The notes below the pieces were generated by a model. The model was not told where the DNA came from, did not search any database, and saw only the letters and a list, made by a program, of their open reading frames with translations. A stretch of DNA of 64,000 nucleotides. Source: Osedax fenrisi (taxonomy: Eukaryota > Annelida > Polychaeta > Sabellida > Siboglinidae). Numbering within the stretch: position 1 is the stretch's first letter; every line of letters starts with the position of its first letter. The translations under genes and the position numbers were made by a program. Shown piece after piece: positions 1 to 11,667 of this stretch. Where the stretch lies: assembly GCA_964019155.1 (NCBI GenBank), contig OZ025241.1:5708793-5772792 (forward strand). The letters are read 5' to 3'.

Positions 1-323
1 ATGATAAATTAGTGAGGAGCAGTAGTCGATACGAGAGAGGACGAGTGCATTTATGAGGACAGTTGTAAGAGATCGGGTTAAGTCTTTTCTTATACGACGA
101 ATTTTGAAGAGGTGGTAGTTAGCTAATTTAGATATATTAGCTATATGGGAATTTAGGGATAGGTTAGCATCCAAAGTAATTCCAAGATTTATAACAGATG
201 ATGAAGGGATGATGGGGAGACCGTCGATGATAACAGGTGGAAAATTATGATAGTTAGATGGGATATTTAGGAGTGCAGATTTTGAAGAGTTGAGTAGAAG
301 ATTGTTAGATAGAAGCCATGATC

Positions 324-326
<3 letters not shown>
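1..326 (-). mobile_element. CR1/Rex1-like LINE fragment, RT thumb region
   Basis: On the minus strand one frame is open for about 108 codons and runs off the left window edge. It reads as the end of the palm and the thumb of a Jockey-superfamily reverse transcriptase. A WLLSNNLLLNSSKSAL stretch (motif D-like, with the usual N-x-x-K/S-x-x-L pattern) is followed by LGITLDANLSLNSHI and then LSRIDYCSSLIYH, the usual CR1/Rex1 LDYCNSLLYG region. No stop or frameshift is visible. The catalytic YADD part would lie to the right, but the fragment stops abruptly at a (TA)n tract. Other copies of this or related families lie at 1414-2265, 10454-11434, 18003-19078 and 61370-63127. Confidence 0.8.

Positions 327-370
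<44 letters not shown>
327..370. repeat. (TA)n microsatellite abutting LINE fragment
   Basis: Uninterrupted alternating TA followed by ATGTATATAT. It begins at the point where the RT frame of the neighbouring LINE fragment breaks off. Confidence 0.95.
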
Positions 371-733
371 TTATGTTGCCGGTAATGGTTAGTGTCGGAG
401 ATGATGATGCAATTGTTGTGAGGGGCAATTGTTGCCAGTGCTATTACTCTTGGCGAAAGTAAGTTCCTTAAGGCATTGGATATATCTATAGAAACCCCTT
501 TATCGACTTTTATTGGCAATTGATATAAAGTATTCTATAGAATAATATCTATAGATAGCTTTTATGACTGATTTTTTTACTGATATCCGATAGAAATTTT
601 ATTTTATAATCTACTATTTTATTTAATATTATTTTAATTTTATACCTGCTTCCCCCCCCCCACAATCACATTGGGTGAACGACTTGATAATCTCTGATTT
701 TTTGTTCATACAGGTTAATGCCTAAACTCTGAT

Positions 734-737
<4 letters not shown>

Positions 738-815
<78 letters not shown>
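738..815. repeat. (TA)n microsatellite
   Basis: About 78 bp of pure TA. Confidence 0.95.
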
Positions 816-818
<3 letters not shown>

Positions 819-1137
819 ACTAATCCTGACAAGTTAAATATTTAATTAATTTAATAATATAAATATTATATATACAAATATATAAATAAAATTAAATACT
901 ATGTACGACACAATGATACCTATTGTCCTTCACACCCGCGTGTTATAATACCACAGCTGTGAGATGTCCTCGATATCGCTGAAACGGTTGTAAAAGTACT
1001 AAATAGTACTTAATTCAGCCTTCGCGAACAATAATTGCTGTTATACCCATGGGCATGATCGAAGTTAATTTGATCATTATATAATAGTAATAAAGTGTAA
1101 TTACTTATAATAATCGTACTGTAATAACTATTGTCAT

Positions 1138-1182
<45 letters not shown>

Positions 1183-1367
1183 GTGAATGCATTGAACTCA
1201 ACGATTTTGCGTAGCAATCCTTCGGAAAATCTTTGTTGAACCCACGTTTACATGCGTTTTCTCGGTATCTCATGCACACATCAACTCGAATTAAGCCATC
1301 ATTATTAACATCTGATTACTACCGATAAGTTATAACTTATAGTATATCTACATTCACTGCTGTACTA

Positions 1368-1407
1368 CACATTGTACACATTGTACACATTGTACACATT
1401 GTACACG
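1368..1407. repeat. 9-bp tandem repeat CACATTGTA
   Basis: Four head-to-tail CACATTGTA units plus a partial one. It lies immediately upstream of a CR1-like fragment. Confidence 0.9.
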
Positions 1408-1413
1408 TAGTCT

Positions 1414-2265
1414 AGTCATAACTATGAGTAGTAAATGGCTTTCAAATAACTCCCTACTATTGAATAGCCTTAAAACAAAAGCTTTATTAATAAATACATC
1501 CCCAGGACATCATTCCATACCACCTATTATTATTAATAATCATATTATAGAATACTCTAACCAAGCTAAAAACCTCGGCATCACACTTGACCAAAAGCTG
1601 TCTTATCTACCACATATAACTAATATATCGAAGTCCATTAATTACACCTTACATACGATCCGACTTATTAGACCTTCTATAACTACTGAACTTGCCAAAC
1701 TACTAGTTACTTCCTTAATACTGCCCGACTTGACTACTGTAACTCTACTTTAAATTCACTCCCAGCACATACTATCAAAATGCTCACTAAATTACAATAT
1801 AGAGCCATCAGAACCATTTTCAGGATAAAAAATACTCAAGACAACATATCACACCTTATATGAAATCCATTCACGGCTACCCATCCCTTACCGTATACAA
1901 TACAAATTACTCCTACTGACCCACCATGCCACCCATAATAATAAACCTGAAAATCTTACTGAACTACTTACGAACTACAAGTCATCCCGACCACAACGAA
2001 CAATACATAAATACAAACTAAATATACCAATAACTTTATCACTAAATAAAAAACAGGAATCTTCTTTTTCTATAATATCACCTAAACTATGGAACTCCCT
2101 ACCTCACTCAATTAGATCTATAGTTTCTGACCACACCTTTAAAGTCAAATTGAAAACACATATATTTAATATAGCTTATAATAATTAATATACGATACAC
2201 CGCCGAAAACTCATTACTGATGTTGATCGCAGTGTCTAAACAAATTGGTTACAAGGTTACAAGGT
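1414..2265 (+). mobile_element. CR1/Rex1-like LINE 3' half with 3' UTR (copy 1)
   Basis: Three successive frames encode the RT thumb and C-terminus. 1424-1753 has KWLSNNSLLLNSLKTKALL and NLGITLDQKL. From about 1722 a second frame reads LDYCNS. From about 1860 the MKSIHGYPS region corresponds to the HWLPI-type C-terminal block, and the KLWNSLPHSIRS motif follows before the stop near 2186. At least two 1-nt indels break the frame. The 3' UTR after the stop (2188-2265, containing CACCGCCGAAAACTC and ending in repeats of TTACAAGG) matches the 3' UTR of the copy at 10454-11434. That fixes the element's 3' end and shows the two belong to one family. Confidence 0.85.
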
Positions 2266-2316
2266 TATGAGAAATAGCTTACATCAGAAGTCTATACATT
2301 GTACCATCATACTATA

Positions 2317-2317
<1 letters not shown>

Positions 2318-2349
<32 letters not shown>
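2318..2349. repeat. (TA)n microsatellite
   Basis: Pure TA tract just downstream of the LINE 3' end. Shorter TA and TATG tracts follow at about 2492-2535. Confidence 0.9.
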
Positions 2350-2351
<2 letters not shown>

Positions 2352-2576
2352 GATATTGTATACTATATTACTATAGTATACTATATATAGTAGGATATAT
2401 CTAAAATATCATCATCGTGTTCTATTAATAATAACTTTCTTTACTCAATTCCTAGTTCTTATAAAATGAATACACTAAGAATAGTTATAGTTATATATAT
2501 ATATATATATATACTATTTATATATATATATATGTATATCTACTCTTTACAAAGATAAGCCTGACTTACTTACGCC

Positions 2577-4965
2577 GTAACTACATGTAGTAACTAGTAA
2601 CTAGTAACTAACCTATAGTAACTACACGTAGTAACTAGTAACTAGTAACTAACCTATAGTAACTACACGTAGTAACTAGTAACTAGTAACTAACCTATAG
2701 TAACTACACGCAGTAACTAGTAACTAGTAACTAACCTATAGTAACTACACGTAGTAACTAGTAACTAGTAACTAACCTATAGTAACTACACGTAGTAACT
2801 AGTAACTAGTAACTAACCTATAGTAACTACACGTAGTAACTAGTAACTAGTAACTAACCTATAGTAACTACACGTAGTAACTAGTAACTAGTAACTAACC
2901 TATAGTAACTACACGTAGTAACTAGTAACTAGTAACTAACCTATAGTAACTACACGTAGTAACTAGTAACTAGTAACTAACCTATAGTAACTACACGTAG
3001 TAACTAGTAACTAGTAACTAACCTATAATAACTACACGTAGTAACTAGTAACTAGTAACTAACCTATAGTAACTACATGTAGTAACTAGTAACTAGTAAC
3101 TAACCTATAGTAACTACACGTAGTAACTAGTAACTAGTAACTAACCTATAGTAACTACACGTAGTAACTAGTAACTAGTAACTAACCTATAGTAACTACA
3201 CGTAGTAACTAGTAACTAGTAACTAACCTATAGTAACTACACGTAGTAACTAGTAACTAGTAACTAACCTATAGTAACTACACGTAGTAACTAGTAACTA
3301 GTAACTAACCTATAGTAACTACACGTAGTAACTAGTAACTAGTAACTAACCTATAGTAACTACACGTAGTAACTAGTAACTAGTAACTAACCTATAGTAA
3401 CTACACGTAGTAACTAGTAACTAGTAACTAACCTATAGTAACTACACGTAGTAACTAGTAACTAGTAACTAACCTATAGTAACTACACGTAGTAACTAGT
3501 AACTAGTAACTAACCTATAGTAACTACACGTAGTAACTAGTAACTAGTAACTAACCTATAGTAACTACACGTAGTAACTAGTAACTAGTAACTAACCTAT
3601 AGTAACTACACGTAGTAACTAGTAACTAGTAACTAACCTATAGTAACTACACGTAGTAACTAGTAACTAGTAACTAACCTATAGTAACTACACGTAGTAA
3701 CTAGTAACTAGTAACTAACCTATAGTAACTACACGTAGTAACTAGTAACTAGTAACTAACCTATAGTAACTACACGTAGTAACTAGTAACTAGTAACTAA
3801 CCTATAGTAACTACACGTAGTAACTAGTAACTAGTAACTAACCTATAGTAACTACACGTAGTAACTAGTAACTAGTAACTAACCTATAGTAACTACACGT
3901 AGTAACTAGTAACTAGTAACTAACCTATAGTAACTACACGTAGTAACTAGTAACTAGTAACTAACCTATAGTAACTACACGTAGTAACTAGTAACTAGTA
4001 ACTAACCTATAGTAACTACACGTAGTAACTAGTAACTAGTAACTAACCTATAGTAACTACACGTAGTAACTAGTAACTAGTAACTAACCTATAGTAACTA
4101 CACGCAGTAACTAGTAACTAGTAACTAACCTATAGTAACTACACGTAGTAACTAGTAACTAGTAACTAACCTATAGTAACTACACGTAGTAACTAGTAAC
4201 TAGTAACTAACCTATAGTAACTACACGTAGTAACTAGTAACTAGTAACTAACCTATAGTAACTACACGTAGTAACTAGTAACTAGTAACTAACCTATAGT
4301 AACTACACGTAGTAACTAGTAACTAGTAACTAACCTATAGTAACTACACGTAGTAACTAGTAACTAGTAACTAACCTATAGTAACTACACGTAGTAACTA
4401 GTAACTAGTAACTAACCTATAGTAACTACACGTAGTAACTAGTAACTAACCTATAGTAACTACACGTAGTAACTAGTAACTAGTAACTAACCTATAGTAA
4501 CTACACGTAGTAACTAGTAACTAGTAACTAACCTATAGTAACTACACGTAGTAACTAGTAACTAGTAACTAACCTATAGTAACTACACGTAGTAACTAGT
4601 AACTAGTAACTAACCTATAGTAACTACACGTAGTAACTAGTAACTAGTAACTAACCTATAGTAACTACACGTAGTAACTAGTAACTAGTAACTAACCTAT
4701 AGTAACTACACGTAGTAACTAGTAACTAGTAACTAACCTATAGTAACTACACGTAGTAACTAGTAACTAGTAACTAACCTAAAGTAACTACACGTAGTAA
4801 CTAGTAACTAGTAACTAACCTATAGTAACTACACGTAGTAACTAGTAACTAGTAACTAACCTATAGTAACTACACGTAGTAACTAGTAACTAGTAACTAA
4901 CCTATAGTAACTACACGTAGTAACTAGTAACTAGTAACTAACCTATAGTAACTACACGTAGTAAC
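2577..4965. repeat. 41-bp minisatellite, about 58 units
   Basis: A head-to-tail array with a 41-bp unit. Each unit holds three AGTAACT heptamers followed by AACCTATAG and TAACTACACGT. Length divided by unit gives about 58 copies. Homogeneity is very high. Visible variants are ACATGT for ACACGT (first unit and near 3073), CACGCAG (near 2708 and 4102), CCTATAATAAC (near 3022) and CCTAAAG (near 4780). One unit at about 4430-4455 lacks a single 7-bp AGTAACT. Units contain short dyads (CTAGTAACTAG, and near-symmetrical GTTAC/GTAGT arms around ACGT). Both flanks keep degenerate GTAAC-rich sequence. Confidence 0.97.
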
Positions 4966-5053
4966 CATTAGTTACGTCTATGTAGCACGTATTTACTCAT
5001 AGCTAGTTGTTAACAGTCGAGATTTAGTTACTTATAGTATACGAGAAGGAGTT

Positions 5054-5075
5054 ATGTAACTCTGCAGAGTTACAT
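5054..5075. repeat. 22-bp perfect palindrome
   Basis: The left arm ATGTAACTCTG (5054-5064) is the exact reverse complement of 5065-5075, with no spacer. It sits in a GTTAC/GTAAC-rich stretch that follows the minisatellite. Confidence 0.9.
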
Positions 5076-5199
5076 GGTTACGTGGTAACTCTGATTACGT
5101 AACTATAGTTATATAACTCGGTGTAACCACTCGCTGTAACCACTCGGTTGGGTAATTGCGCACTTCGTGTAACCTCTGTCCAGTGAACACTTGCGTGTA

Positions 5200-5215
5200 A
5201 TGTATTATAATACAT
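5200..5215. repeat. 16-bp perfect palindrome
   Basis: ATGTATTATAATACAT reads the same on both strands. It lies 125 bp to the right of the 22-bp palindrome. Confidence 0.9.
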
Positions 5216-5311
5216 CACACGTGTATTGCACGGTTACATCGTTATACACGTTGCTATTACATCATACAGTAGGTCATGTGTCATGCGCATGTGATGGTGG
5301 CGCCAATATAT

Positions 5312-5353
<42 letters not shown>

Positions 5354-6819
5354 ATATATACATTTGAATATATATGCGTATATATATGTTTTATTTTATT
5401 TTACAGTTTTAAAAATAACGTTAGTATCTCTATCGTTTACGGAATATATATAGGCCTACATGCAAACATAAATTAACAAAATAAAGAAACGCGGACCTCT
5501 CTATAGAATACCTACTATAGTATACCTATAGGTAACAGTATTGAAGATGTTCATTATGATCATGATTAATTAATATCTTAACATTACATTTTACATATTC
5601 GTCGGTAGATCTCGGAGGTATATTCGACTATTTAAAAGTAATTAAGTGACAATTTACAGTCATGGTTATATACCCATATGGGTAACATATGTTACACTAT
5701 ATCATATATACACAATCGAGTATACTCTGGTCGAAGATATAATAGTGTTATCCAAATATTTGGTATTAATTTCATGAAGTTCATGATATATATATATAGG
5801 GTAATGATACGATTATATTATGTTGAAGTCTGTTGAATAATGTAAATTATGTAAATGGTTTAAATAAAAGATGCGCGAAAACAATTTATTTTCTAAAACT
5901 AAATAAACACGTTATATTCTACTATATTCTATATATTGTATACGAAAATATGTAAAAGCATATGTAAACTATATTATTGAATAGTGTTAACAGATAATAT
6001 TTAATTATCTTACACGGTAACGACCGCTAGATTTTACGACATAATAAGCCCTATCGAATGACGTCACACACACACACACACACACACATATAATTAAAAC
6101 TGGTCGGTAGGGTATTACGACCTTACGAAGCTGACCGGTCCAGTATATCATCATACTATAGTATACTATAGTATACTATAGTATATCAGTATACTGATAG
6201 TATATACTATTCTACTCTTATACAAATAATATCTATAGCTGACCACTCTTTGATGAACCCCCCCCCTCGGGTGGTCGCTAATACCACGCTTATTATTAGA
6301 CGATAAACTATCACTACTAAGACCAGTGGTCAATGGCTCTATGTAGGGCGGTGTTCAGTTGCTAGAGGGCAGTGGTCACCTGCGGTCAGTAAATATTACT
6401 TTTGTTCCGGTACACCACTCGTAAAACACCACTGTTACCAACACCATCACTATATTGATACCACCACTATCATCACCACCACCACCACCACTACCACCAC
6501 CACCACCACCACCACCACCACCACCAATAGGAAGCCGATCAGTGTGTTTACGACAACGCGGTGCTGGACTTGTGCAATAACACGTGACTGTTATGCAATC
6601 GCTGCTGCCTTACTCCATTGTCACATAACTCCATCAGCTCCATCCATCAGCCTCTGATACCAAGGGCTACAGTTCAATGATGTGAACCGATTATTAGTAT
6701 ATAAATCAAGCTATTGCATAACAATACCACGAGGTGATTATAACAATAGTATTATTGTCATACTTAACGTAACACACATATACGATTTTCTATTGGTCAT
6801 CACCATATTTGAGTTTATA

Positions 6820-6850
<31 letters not shown>

Positions 6851-6852
6851 TT
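5216..6852. other. Intergenic stretch with microsatellites
   Basis: No gene is seen. Contents are (TA)n at 5320-5352, (CA)n at 6064-6089, repeated TACTATAGTA palindromic units at 6146-6205, a C-run at about 6257-6265, an (ACC)n tract at 6468-6526, and (TA)n at 6822-6850. The part at 6527-6670 is less AT-rich and carries a CACGTG hexamer, but no recognisable product. Confidence 0.6.
6468..6526. repeat. (ACC)n trinucleotide repeat
   Basis: Almost pure CAC/ACC triplets with one TAC interruption. Confidence 0.95.
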
Positions 6853-7108
6853 CCTGGGTTCTATGGCTCAGTGTAACAGTTAAGATTCTGACAGGTCCCT
6901 AGTTCGACTCCAGGTATTTCTTGATTTACGCTTATGTTTATCAATAACATAATATCATTAAATCAAAACACACGAAAAAACATAAACACAAATCTATTTG
7001 TTTTCTATTGTGCTGGACCCCTCGTAAGTTATTTATAACACGAACAAGTCTATGACTTCTTGAGGGGTTCATTTGTATCCGTTATTATTATACGTGATTC
7101 AATACATA

Positions 7109-7112
<4 letters not shown>
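6853..7112 (+). mobile_element. tRNA-derived SINE, family A, copy 1
   Basis: The head holds a pol III box A-like TGGCTCAGTG (6864-6873) and a box B GTTCGACTCC (6902-6911), spaced 38 bp start to start. The body contains AAATCAAAACACACGAAAAA, then AAGTCTATGACTTCTTGAGG and CATTTGTATCC. The tail ATTCAATACATAAATATT runs into (TA)n. The copy at 27731-27999 matches head, body and tail in the same order, which makes this a dispersed SINE and not a chance tRNA-like site. No tRNA acceptor-stem pairing is seen, so it is not a working tRNA gene. Confidence 0.8.

Positions 7113-7150
<38 letters not shown>
7113..7150. repeat. (TA)n at SINE 3' end
   Basis: Pure TA tract that directly follows the SINE tail. 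The second SINE A copy also ends in a TA-rich tract. Confidence 0.9.
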
Positions 7151-7159
<9 letters not shown>

Positions 7160-7225
7160 AAGTTAATTATTCAATAGTATATATCCTTAAATAATGTCAT
7201 TATCATATTATGTGTGTGTATATAT

Positions 7226-7273
7226 ATAACATATACAAATGACATAAATTACCTATATATATATATATACATA

Positions 7274-7311
<38 letters not shown>

Positions 7312-7339
7312 TGTCATGTATGTCATTTGTATATGTTAT
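7226..7339. repeat. Inverted repeat with 21-bp perfect arms
   Basis: Arms 7226-7246 and 7319-7339 are exact reverse complements. The left arm starts ATAACATATACAAATG. The 72-bp spacer is mostly TA and itself foldable. Confidence 0.85.
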
Positions 7340-8224
7340 TTGTGTATGTGTTTCATATTGATTGTACAGTGTCTATGATACTAGTGTATACTGTCTACCA
7401 GTACCTTGTTTAATGTACAATTAATACTGTACATTGTACAATGTACAGTGGTAGTATAATCCTACTATTATTTACATAGTAGATTGGCAGTATAATTCAG
7501 TATATTTCAGTATATTTCAGTTAGTATTAAGGGGATCCCGTATATTTAAAGTGATGATAATTTATTTTTTTTATATTTTTTTTTATTACATAATAATACT
7601 TATTGTAGTGTTTTTTAGTATCTGTAAACAAATTAGACATGAATTCATTCTGGAAATGGCATACAAATGTGTTTTATTACGATAAGATAATGCTATATTA
7701 TATACTATTCAATATTACAGTTTTATGCTGTCAAACTTCAAACACTGTTTTCTCAGAATAAGTATTTCGCGCTAGGTATGTGCATTCAAAAATATAGAAA
7801 CTTAAAAACTCTTATAATTATAATATTAATTTTTTTTGCTTTATATAGAATTTAATTATGTGAATAGTAAAATAGAGAGATACTTAATAAAATGTATAGA
7901 ATTCATTGTATAAAATGATAATTTCTATAGAAATACCATCATTTTAGTATCGCTAAATTTTAAGTTAGATATATATAATATAATAAATAATAATATTAAA
8001 AATAACTTTCTATTTTCCTATGCATGTATATGTTATAAATACATTACAAACAAAATTAGGTCAATATAATGAATAGAATATCAGTTCTATTTTTTTAGTG
8101 AACCTATGTTTTTCCTATCTATTTATTTAAGTTGGTAATAGCCACAGTTGTTTTATAAAAGCCCTATAGGGCAAATTCATTAATATTACGCATCAATACT
8201 AAATGTATACATTTATGTCTACAG
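7340..8224. other. AT-rich non-coding stretch
   Basis: No gene, repeat family or strong motif is recognised. Several TGTACA-type palindromes occur near 7435. Confidence 0.5.
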
Positions 8225-8520
8225 ACTGTTAGAGGTCATAACCCCGCACCGGTGCGCACGATAATGTTTAATATCGCACCGACTCTAGACGCCACTATTT
8301 ATTTACAGATCAACATCCGCCGCTGCGGTTAACGTCGTCCGTAAATACAGCTGTCAATCATATCTGGCGGGGCGGTCGGTTCGGGATGTAAATAAACAGT
8401 GAGGGACTACGTAAACAACTAGCGGGGGGAGAGGGGTAGAGGGTATTGCTACATCCAGACCGATACGTCCAGACTGCGGATATATAATTAACTGGTCGGT
8501 GTTCGGTCAGTGGATAACCG
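8225..8520 (+). promoter_or_regulatory. CpG-richer, promoter-like segment
   Basis: This stretch is clearly GC- and CpG-richer than its surroundings (GCACCGGTGCGCACG, CCGCCGCTGCGG, GGCGGGGCGGTCGG). It ends in a TATA-like GGATATATAATTA near 8478 and TCAGT, an initiator-like pentamer, about 30 bp downstream near 8506. That is the geometry of an arthropod-style core promoter, but no downstream exon could be identified, so function is inference. The segment could also be a decayed GC-rich transposon. Confidence 0.3.
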
Positions 8521-8524
8521 TCAG

Positions 8525-8640
8525 TAGTATTAATAGTAGTAGTGGTGGTAGTGTTCGGTAGTGGTGGTTGTGGTGGTGATCATAGGAGTGGGCAGTGTAG
8601 TGGTCAGTGTAGTGATCAGGGTAGTGGTCAGTGTGTAGTA
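8525..8640. repeat. Degenerate GTA/GTG triplet-rich repeat
   Basis: Repeated GTAGTGGT and GTAGTGGTCAGT words. The minus strand reads as Thr-rich by composition only. Confidence 0.7.
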
Positions 8641-8951
8641 AGGCATTAGTACTTCGACGCTAATGAATATTTCATCGGTCAAGCGACGACTGGACTTTGC
8701 ACACACACACACACACGATATCACGTGACAGACTAGAACAATAGAACCACGTGATCAGCAGACAATAGAGGCGGCGATGATCTAAAGAGATATTAATGAT
8801 AGCCGTGCTATAGCAGTAGTGTGGTGTGCGGGTGCGGGTGTGTGTATAGAGAAGATGACATGTACTGATTACTAATTAGTTATTAATGTATTTGTGCCTT
8901 ATGTAGGTGTATTAATGGAAGTGTATTTGTGCACGTTACATCGTTCACTGT

Positions 8952-9040
8952 ATTACGACCTACACTATAGTACGACCTACGCTATAGTACGACCTACACT
9001 TTAGTACGACCTATGCTATAGTACGACCTACTCTATATTA
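8952..9040. repeat. 17-bp tandem repeat, five units
   Basis: Units of the form TAGTACGACCTACACTA with single-base differences between copies. Confidence 0.9.
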
Positions 9041-9177
9041 AGACGTATACTTGTACCGTATTAACCGATGTTTACTAAAATCGCTGTTACTGAAGTAATA
9101 TGTTTAGTTGAACATGTCTGTAAAATAATCAGCATATGGCTATATATAGCATATGACTATATTCGTATATCTACTAG

Positions 9178-9218
9178 TATGATGATGATGCTGATGATGC
9201 TGATGATGATGATGATGC

Positions 9219-9271
<53 letters not shown>
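9178..9271. repeat. (ATG)n trinucleotide repeat
   Basis: Near-pure GAT/ATG triplets. Translated products are poly-Met or poly-Ile and are not taken as genes. Confidence 0.95.
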
Positions 9272-9590
9272 TTATACGCTTTATAATGCACTACAACAGG
9301 GCCACGTGAACCTATAGGCCCCATGAACACAATACGTAACTTTATTACGTAATACACTGATGACGTAACTAATCGCCCACACACACACACGTATACGTTC
9401 GTGTGGTAATACTACTGTAGTATACTACTGTAGTATATATATACTGCTAATTATTAACTATTAAAGTCAACTTTAAAATTAATATTTGATATGCCACGTA
9501 TTCTTTAGGTTATCTCTAGAAACCATATCTAGAATAACTGGTAGGGTAGGTAATATTTACTATATAATATATAAGGAGTTACTAGAGATA

Positions 9591-11480
9591 GGGGAAAGTC
9601 TCCGATTACCGACCCACTCCTAATACAACCCCCCTCGTATATCAGTAACTATAAGATATATCAACACATTATATTTACATAAAATATTAGTAATTTAATG
9701 GTAAATATTAATAAGTATTTTGATTATAAAAATATTCAATCATGCAATTATTATTTGATGAAATGTAATATTCTGGTTTTACTTTTTAAATATTTGAATA
9801 TTAACTTGTTTTAAATCACTGTACATATATTATTAATTAAAAGAAAACATATTTATATGCATAATATTGTAAATCAATTAAATGTTAATAATAATTATAA
9901 AAAATAATTTAATTTTAATAACTATTAACTAATATATCTTTATTATTGCAACCAATATGGTTTCTCTATTACCGACCCCCTAAATTACCATAATACCGAC
10001 CTCATGTGATTTATAATATCCAATAAAAATAGATCCGTATTTTACTTTAAAATATATCGTAAGTTATCTGTGTATCATTGATTTAGATTTAGGATTCATG
10101 ATTCCAGTTGATTATATACTAATTAATAAATAAATATTAAATAATAATATACACTATTTTAATATTATTACTATGGTTTAAATTTAAATTTAATTAAATT
10201 AAAATTGAAATATTAATCAATACTAAATAAATTGCGTGCATGTTGCAATTAATTATATATAGATATATAGATAGATCGGTATTAGGAGAAGGGGGGTCGG
10301 TATTAGGCACATGTATCCAATTACCGACTCCCCAGTTTATTCCTATTAATATAATGATATCACAAATTTAAAATAGCCACATTATTCATTACCATAATAC
10401 TACCCTAATTACAAAATTTAAAATAAATATATTTAATATTGAATACGTTATTAGTAACCTTGTAACCAATTTGTTTAGACACTGCGATCAACATCAGTAA
10501 TGAGTTTTCGGCGGTGTATCATATATTAATTATTATAAGCTATATTAAATATATGTATATATATTTATATATTTAATTTATATTTACATCTATAGATGTG
10601 TTTTCAATTTGACTTTAAAGGTGTGGTCAGAAACTATAGATCTAATTGAGTGAGGTAGAGAGTTCCATAGTTTAGGTGCTATTATAGAAAAAGAAGATTC
10701 CTGTTTTTTATTAAGTGATAACATTATTGGTACATTTAGTTTATATTTATGTATTGTTCGTTGTGGTCGGGATGACTTGTAGTTCGTAAGTAGTTCAGTA
10801 AGATATTCAGGTTTATTATTATGGGTGGCATGGTGGGTCAGTAGGAGTATTTTGTATTGTATGCGGTAAGGGATGGTTAGCCAGTGAATGGATTTCATAT
10901 ATGACGAGGTTTTTAGCTTGGTTAGAGTATTCTATAATGTGATTATTGATAATAATAGGTGGTATGTAATGATGTCCCGGGGGTGTATTTTTAATAAAGC
11001 TTTTGTTTTAAGGCTATTCAATAGTATAAAGTTATTTGAAAGCCATTTACTAATGTCATTAATGCATCTATTTATAGTATTTCTGTTATTGATTGGGTCA
11101 GGTAAATTACAGTATAGCTGTAAGTCATCCGCATATGAGTGAAAGTGTATATCGGGGTATTCGTCAAGTAAGAAAAGTAAAGGGGAAATATATATTAAAG
11201 AGAATTGGACCTAAAACAGAACCTTGGGGTACACCATGAGTTGTGTGGCGGGGTTCTGTTATGGCGTTATCTATACATATAGAAAATGATCTGTTAATTA
11301 GGTAGGATGTAAACCAACTATAGTTGGTCTATAGTTGGTCTATATAAGGCCTTATAAGGACAGAATCTTTAATACCAATGTTCTATAATCTTCGAATAAT
11401 TATATTATGGTCTAACGTATCGTAAAGTAATAACTTATTACAAATAATCATTTAGTGATAGGTAATATGAGACTTTACCC
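9591..11480. mobile_element. TIR DNA element family A (copy A1), with nested LINE
   Basis: The left end GGGGAAAGTCTCCGATTACC is preceded by TA (9589-9590). The right end is the imperfect inverse, with GAGACTTTACCC followed by TA at 11481, so a TA target duplication fits. Boxes of ACCGACC occur near both ends and internally, in direct orientation on the left and as GGTCGGTATT on the right. The body is collinear with 58989-59937 throughout, apart from a LINE insertion at 10454-11434. Without the insertion the element is about 0.9 kb. No transposase is encoded, so it is a non-autonomous (MITE-like) copy. TA duplication and TIR form suggest Tc1/mariner-pogo mobilisation, which is inference. Confidence 0.85.
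10454..11434 (-). mobile_element. CR1/Rex1-like LINE copy 2, nested in TIR element A1
   Basis: On the minus strand pieces of RT follow in order: DTLDHN near 11410, HGVPQGSVLGPILFNIY (motif B) near 11230, YADD-region remnants near 11130, KWLSNNFILLNSLKTKALL near 11040, then a jump to MKSIHWLTIPYRIQYK (10898) and a clean C-terminus with PKLWNSLPHSIRSIV before the stop. About 270 bp present in the copy at 1414-2265 are missing where NLV joins YMKS. The 3' UTR (10454-10590) matches copy 1. TTATTA lies on both sides (10448-10453 and 11435-11440), a plausible 6-bp target duplication. Stops and frameshifts make it dead. Confidence 0.88.
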
Positions 11481-11624
11481 TAAATAGTAATGGGTACAGA
11501 ATTGATTGAAACCGTTAAATAGTATTATAAATATAGGTATATAGAATAGTAATTTTAATAAGTAACAGTATAATTACATATCATCGGTATATGTATTTAT
11601 CATTGTAAACGTGTTAACATTAGT

Positions 11625-11667
<43 letters not shown>

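Larger units (their letters stand above)
371..1413. other. Intergenic AT-rich stretch with TA tracts
   Basis: No coding region is seen. It holds a C-run at about 651-661, a (TA)n tract at 738-815, another at 1141-1179, and a 9-bp tandem repeat at 1368-1407. Open frames here owe their length to TA repeats encoding Tyr-Ile. Confidence 0.7.

Noticed and set aside
1010..1279. Open frames rich in YIYIYI (also at 5276, 6682, 14917, 15050, 20128, 22768, 26873 start, 35050, 63170)
   Set aside because: They arise from (TA)n translating as Tyr-Ile. There is no protein family or start context.
2577..4965. CRISPR-like periodic array
   Set aside because: The repeats are contiguous, with no unique spacers, and the genome is eukaryotic. 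It is a minisatellite.
2577..4965. Telomeric or centromeric identity of the minisatellite
   Set aside because: The unit is not a telomere motif, and one 2.4-kb array without further copies in the window gives no support for a centromere.
6860..6925. Functional tRNA gene
   Set aside because: Pol III boxes are present, but there is no acceptor stem or complete cloverleaf. A second copy with the same downstream body shows it is a SINE.
9068..9390. Poly-Met and poly-Ile frames
   Set aside because: Both strands of the same (ATG)n repeat.
10888..11142. Plus-strand 84-codon frame
   Set aside because: It lies antisense to the decayed RT of LINE copy 2. Hydrophobic composition is a shadow effect.
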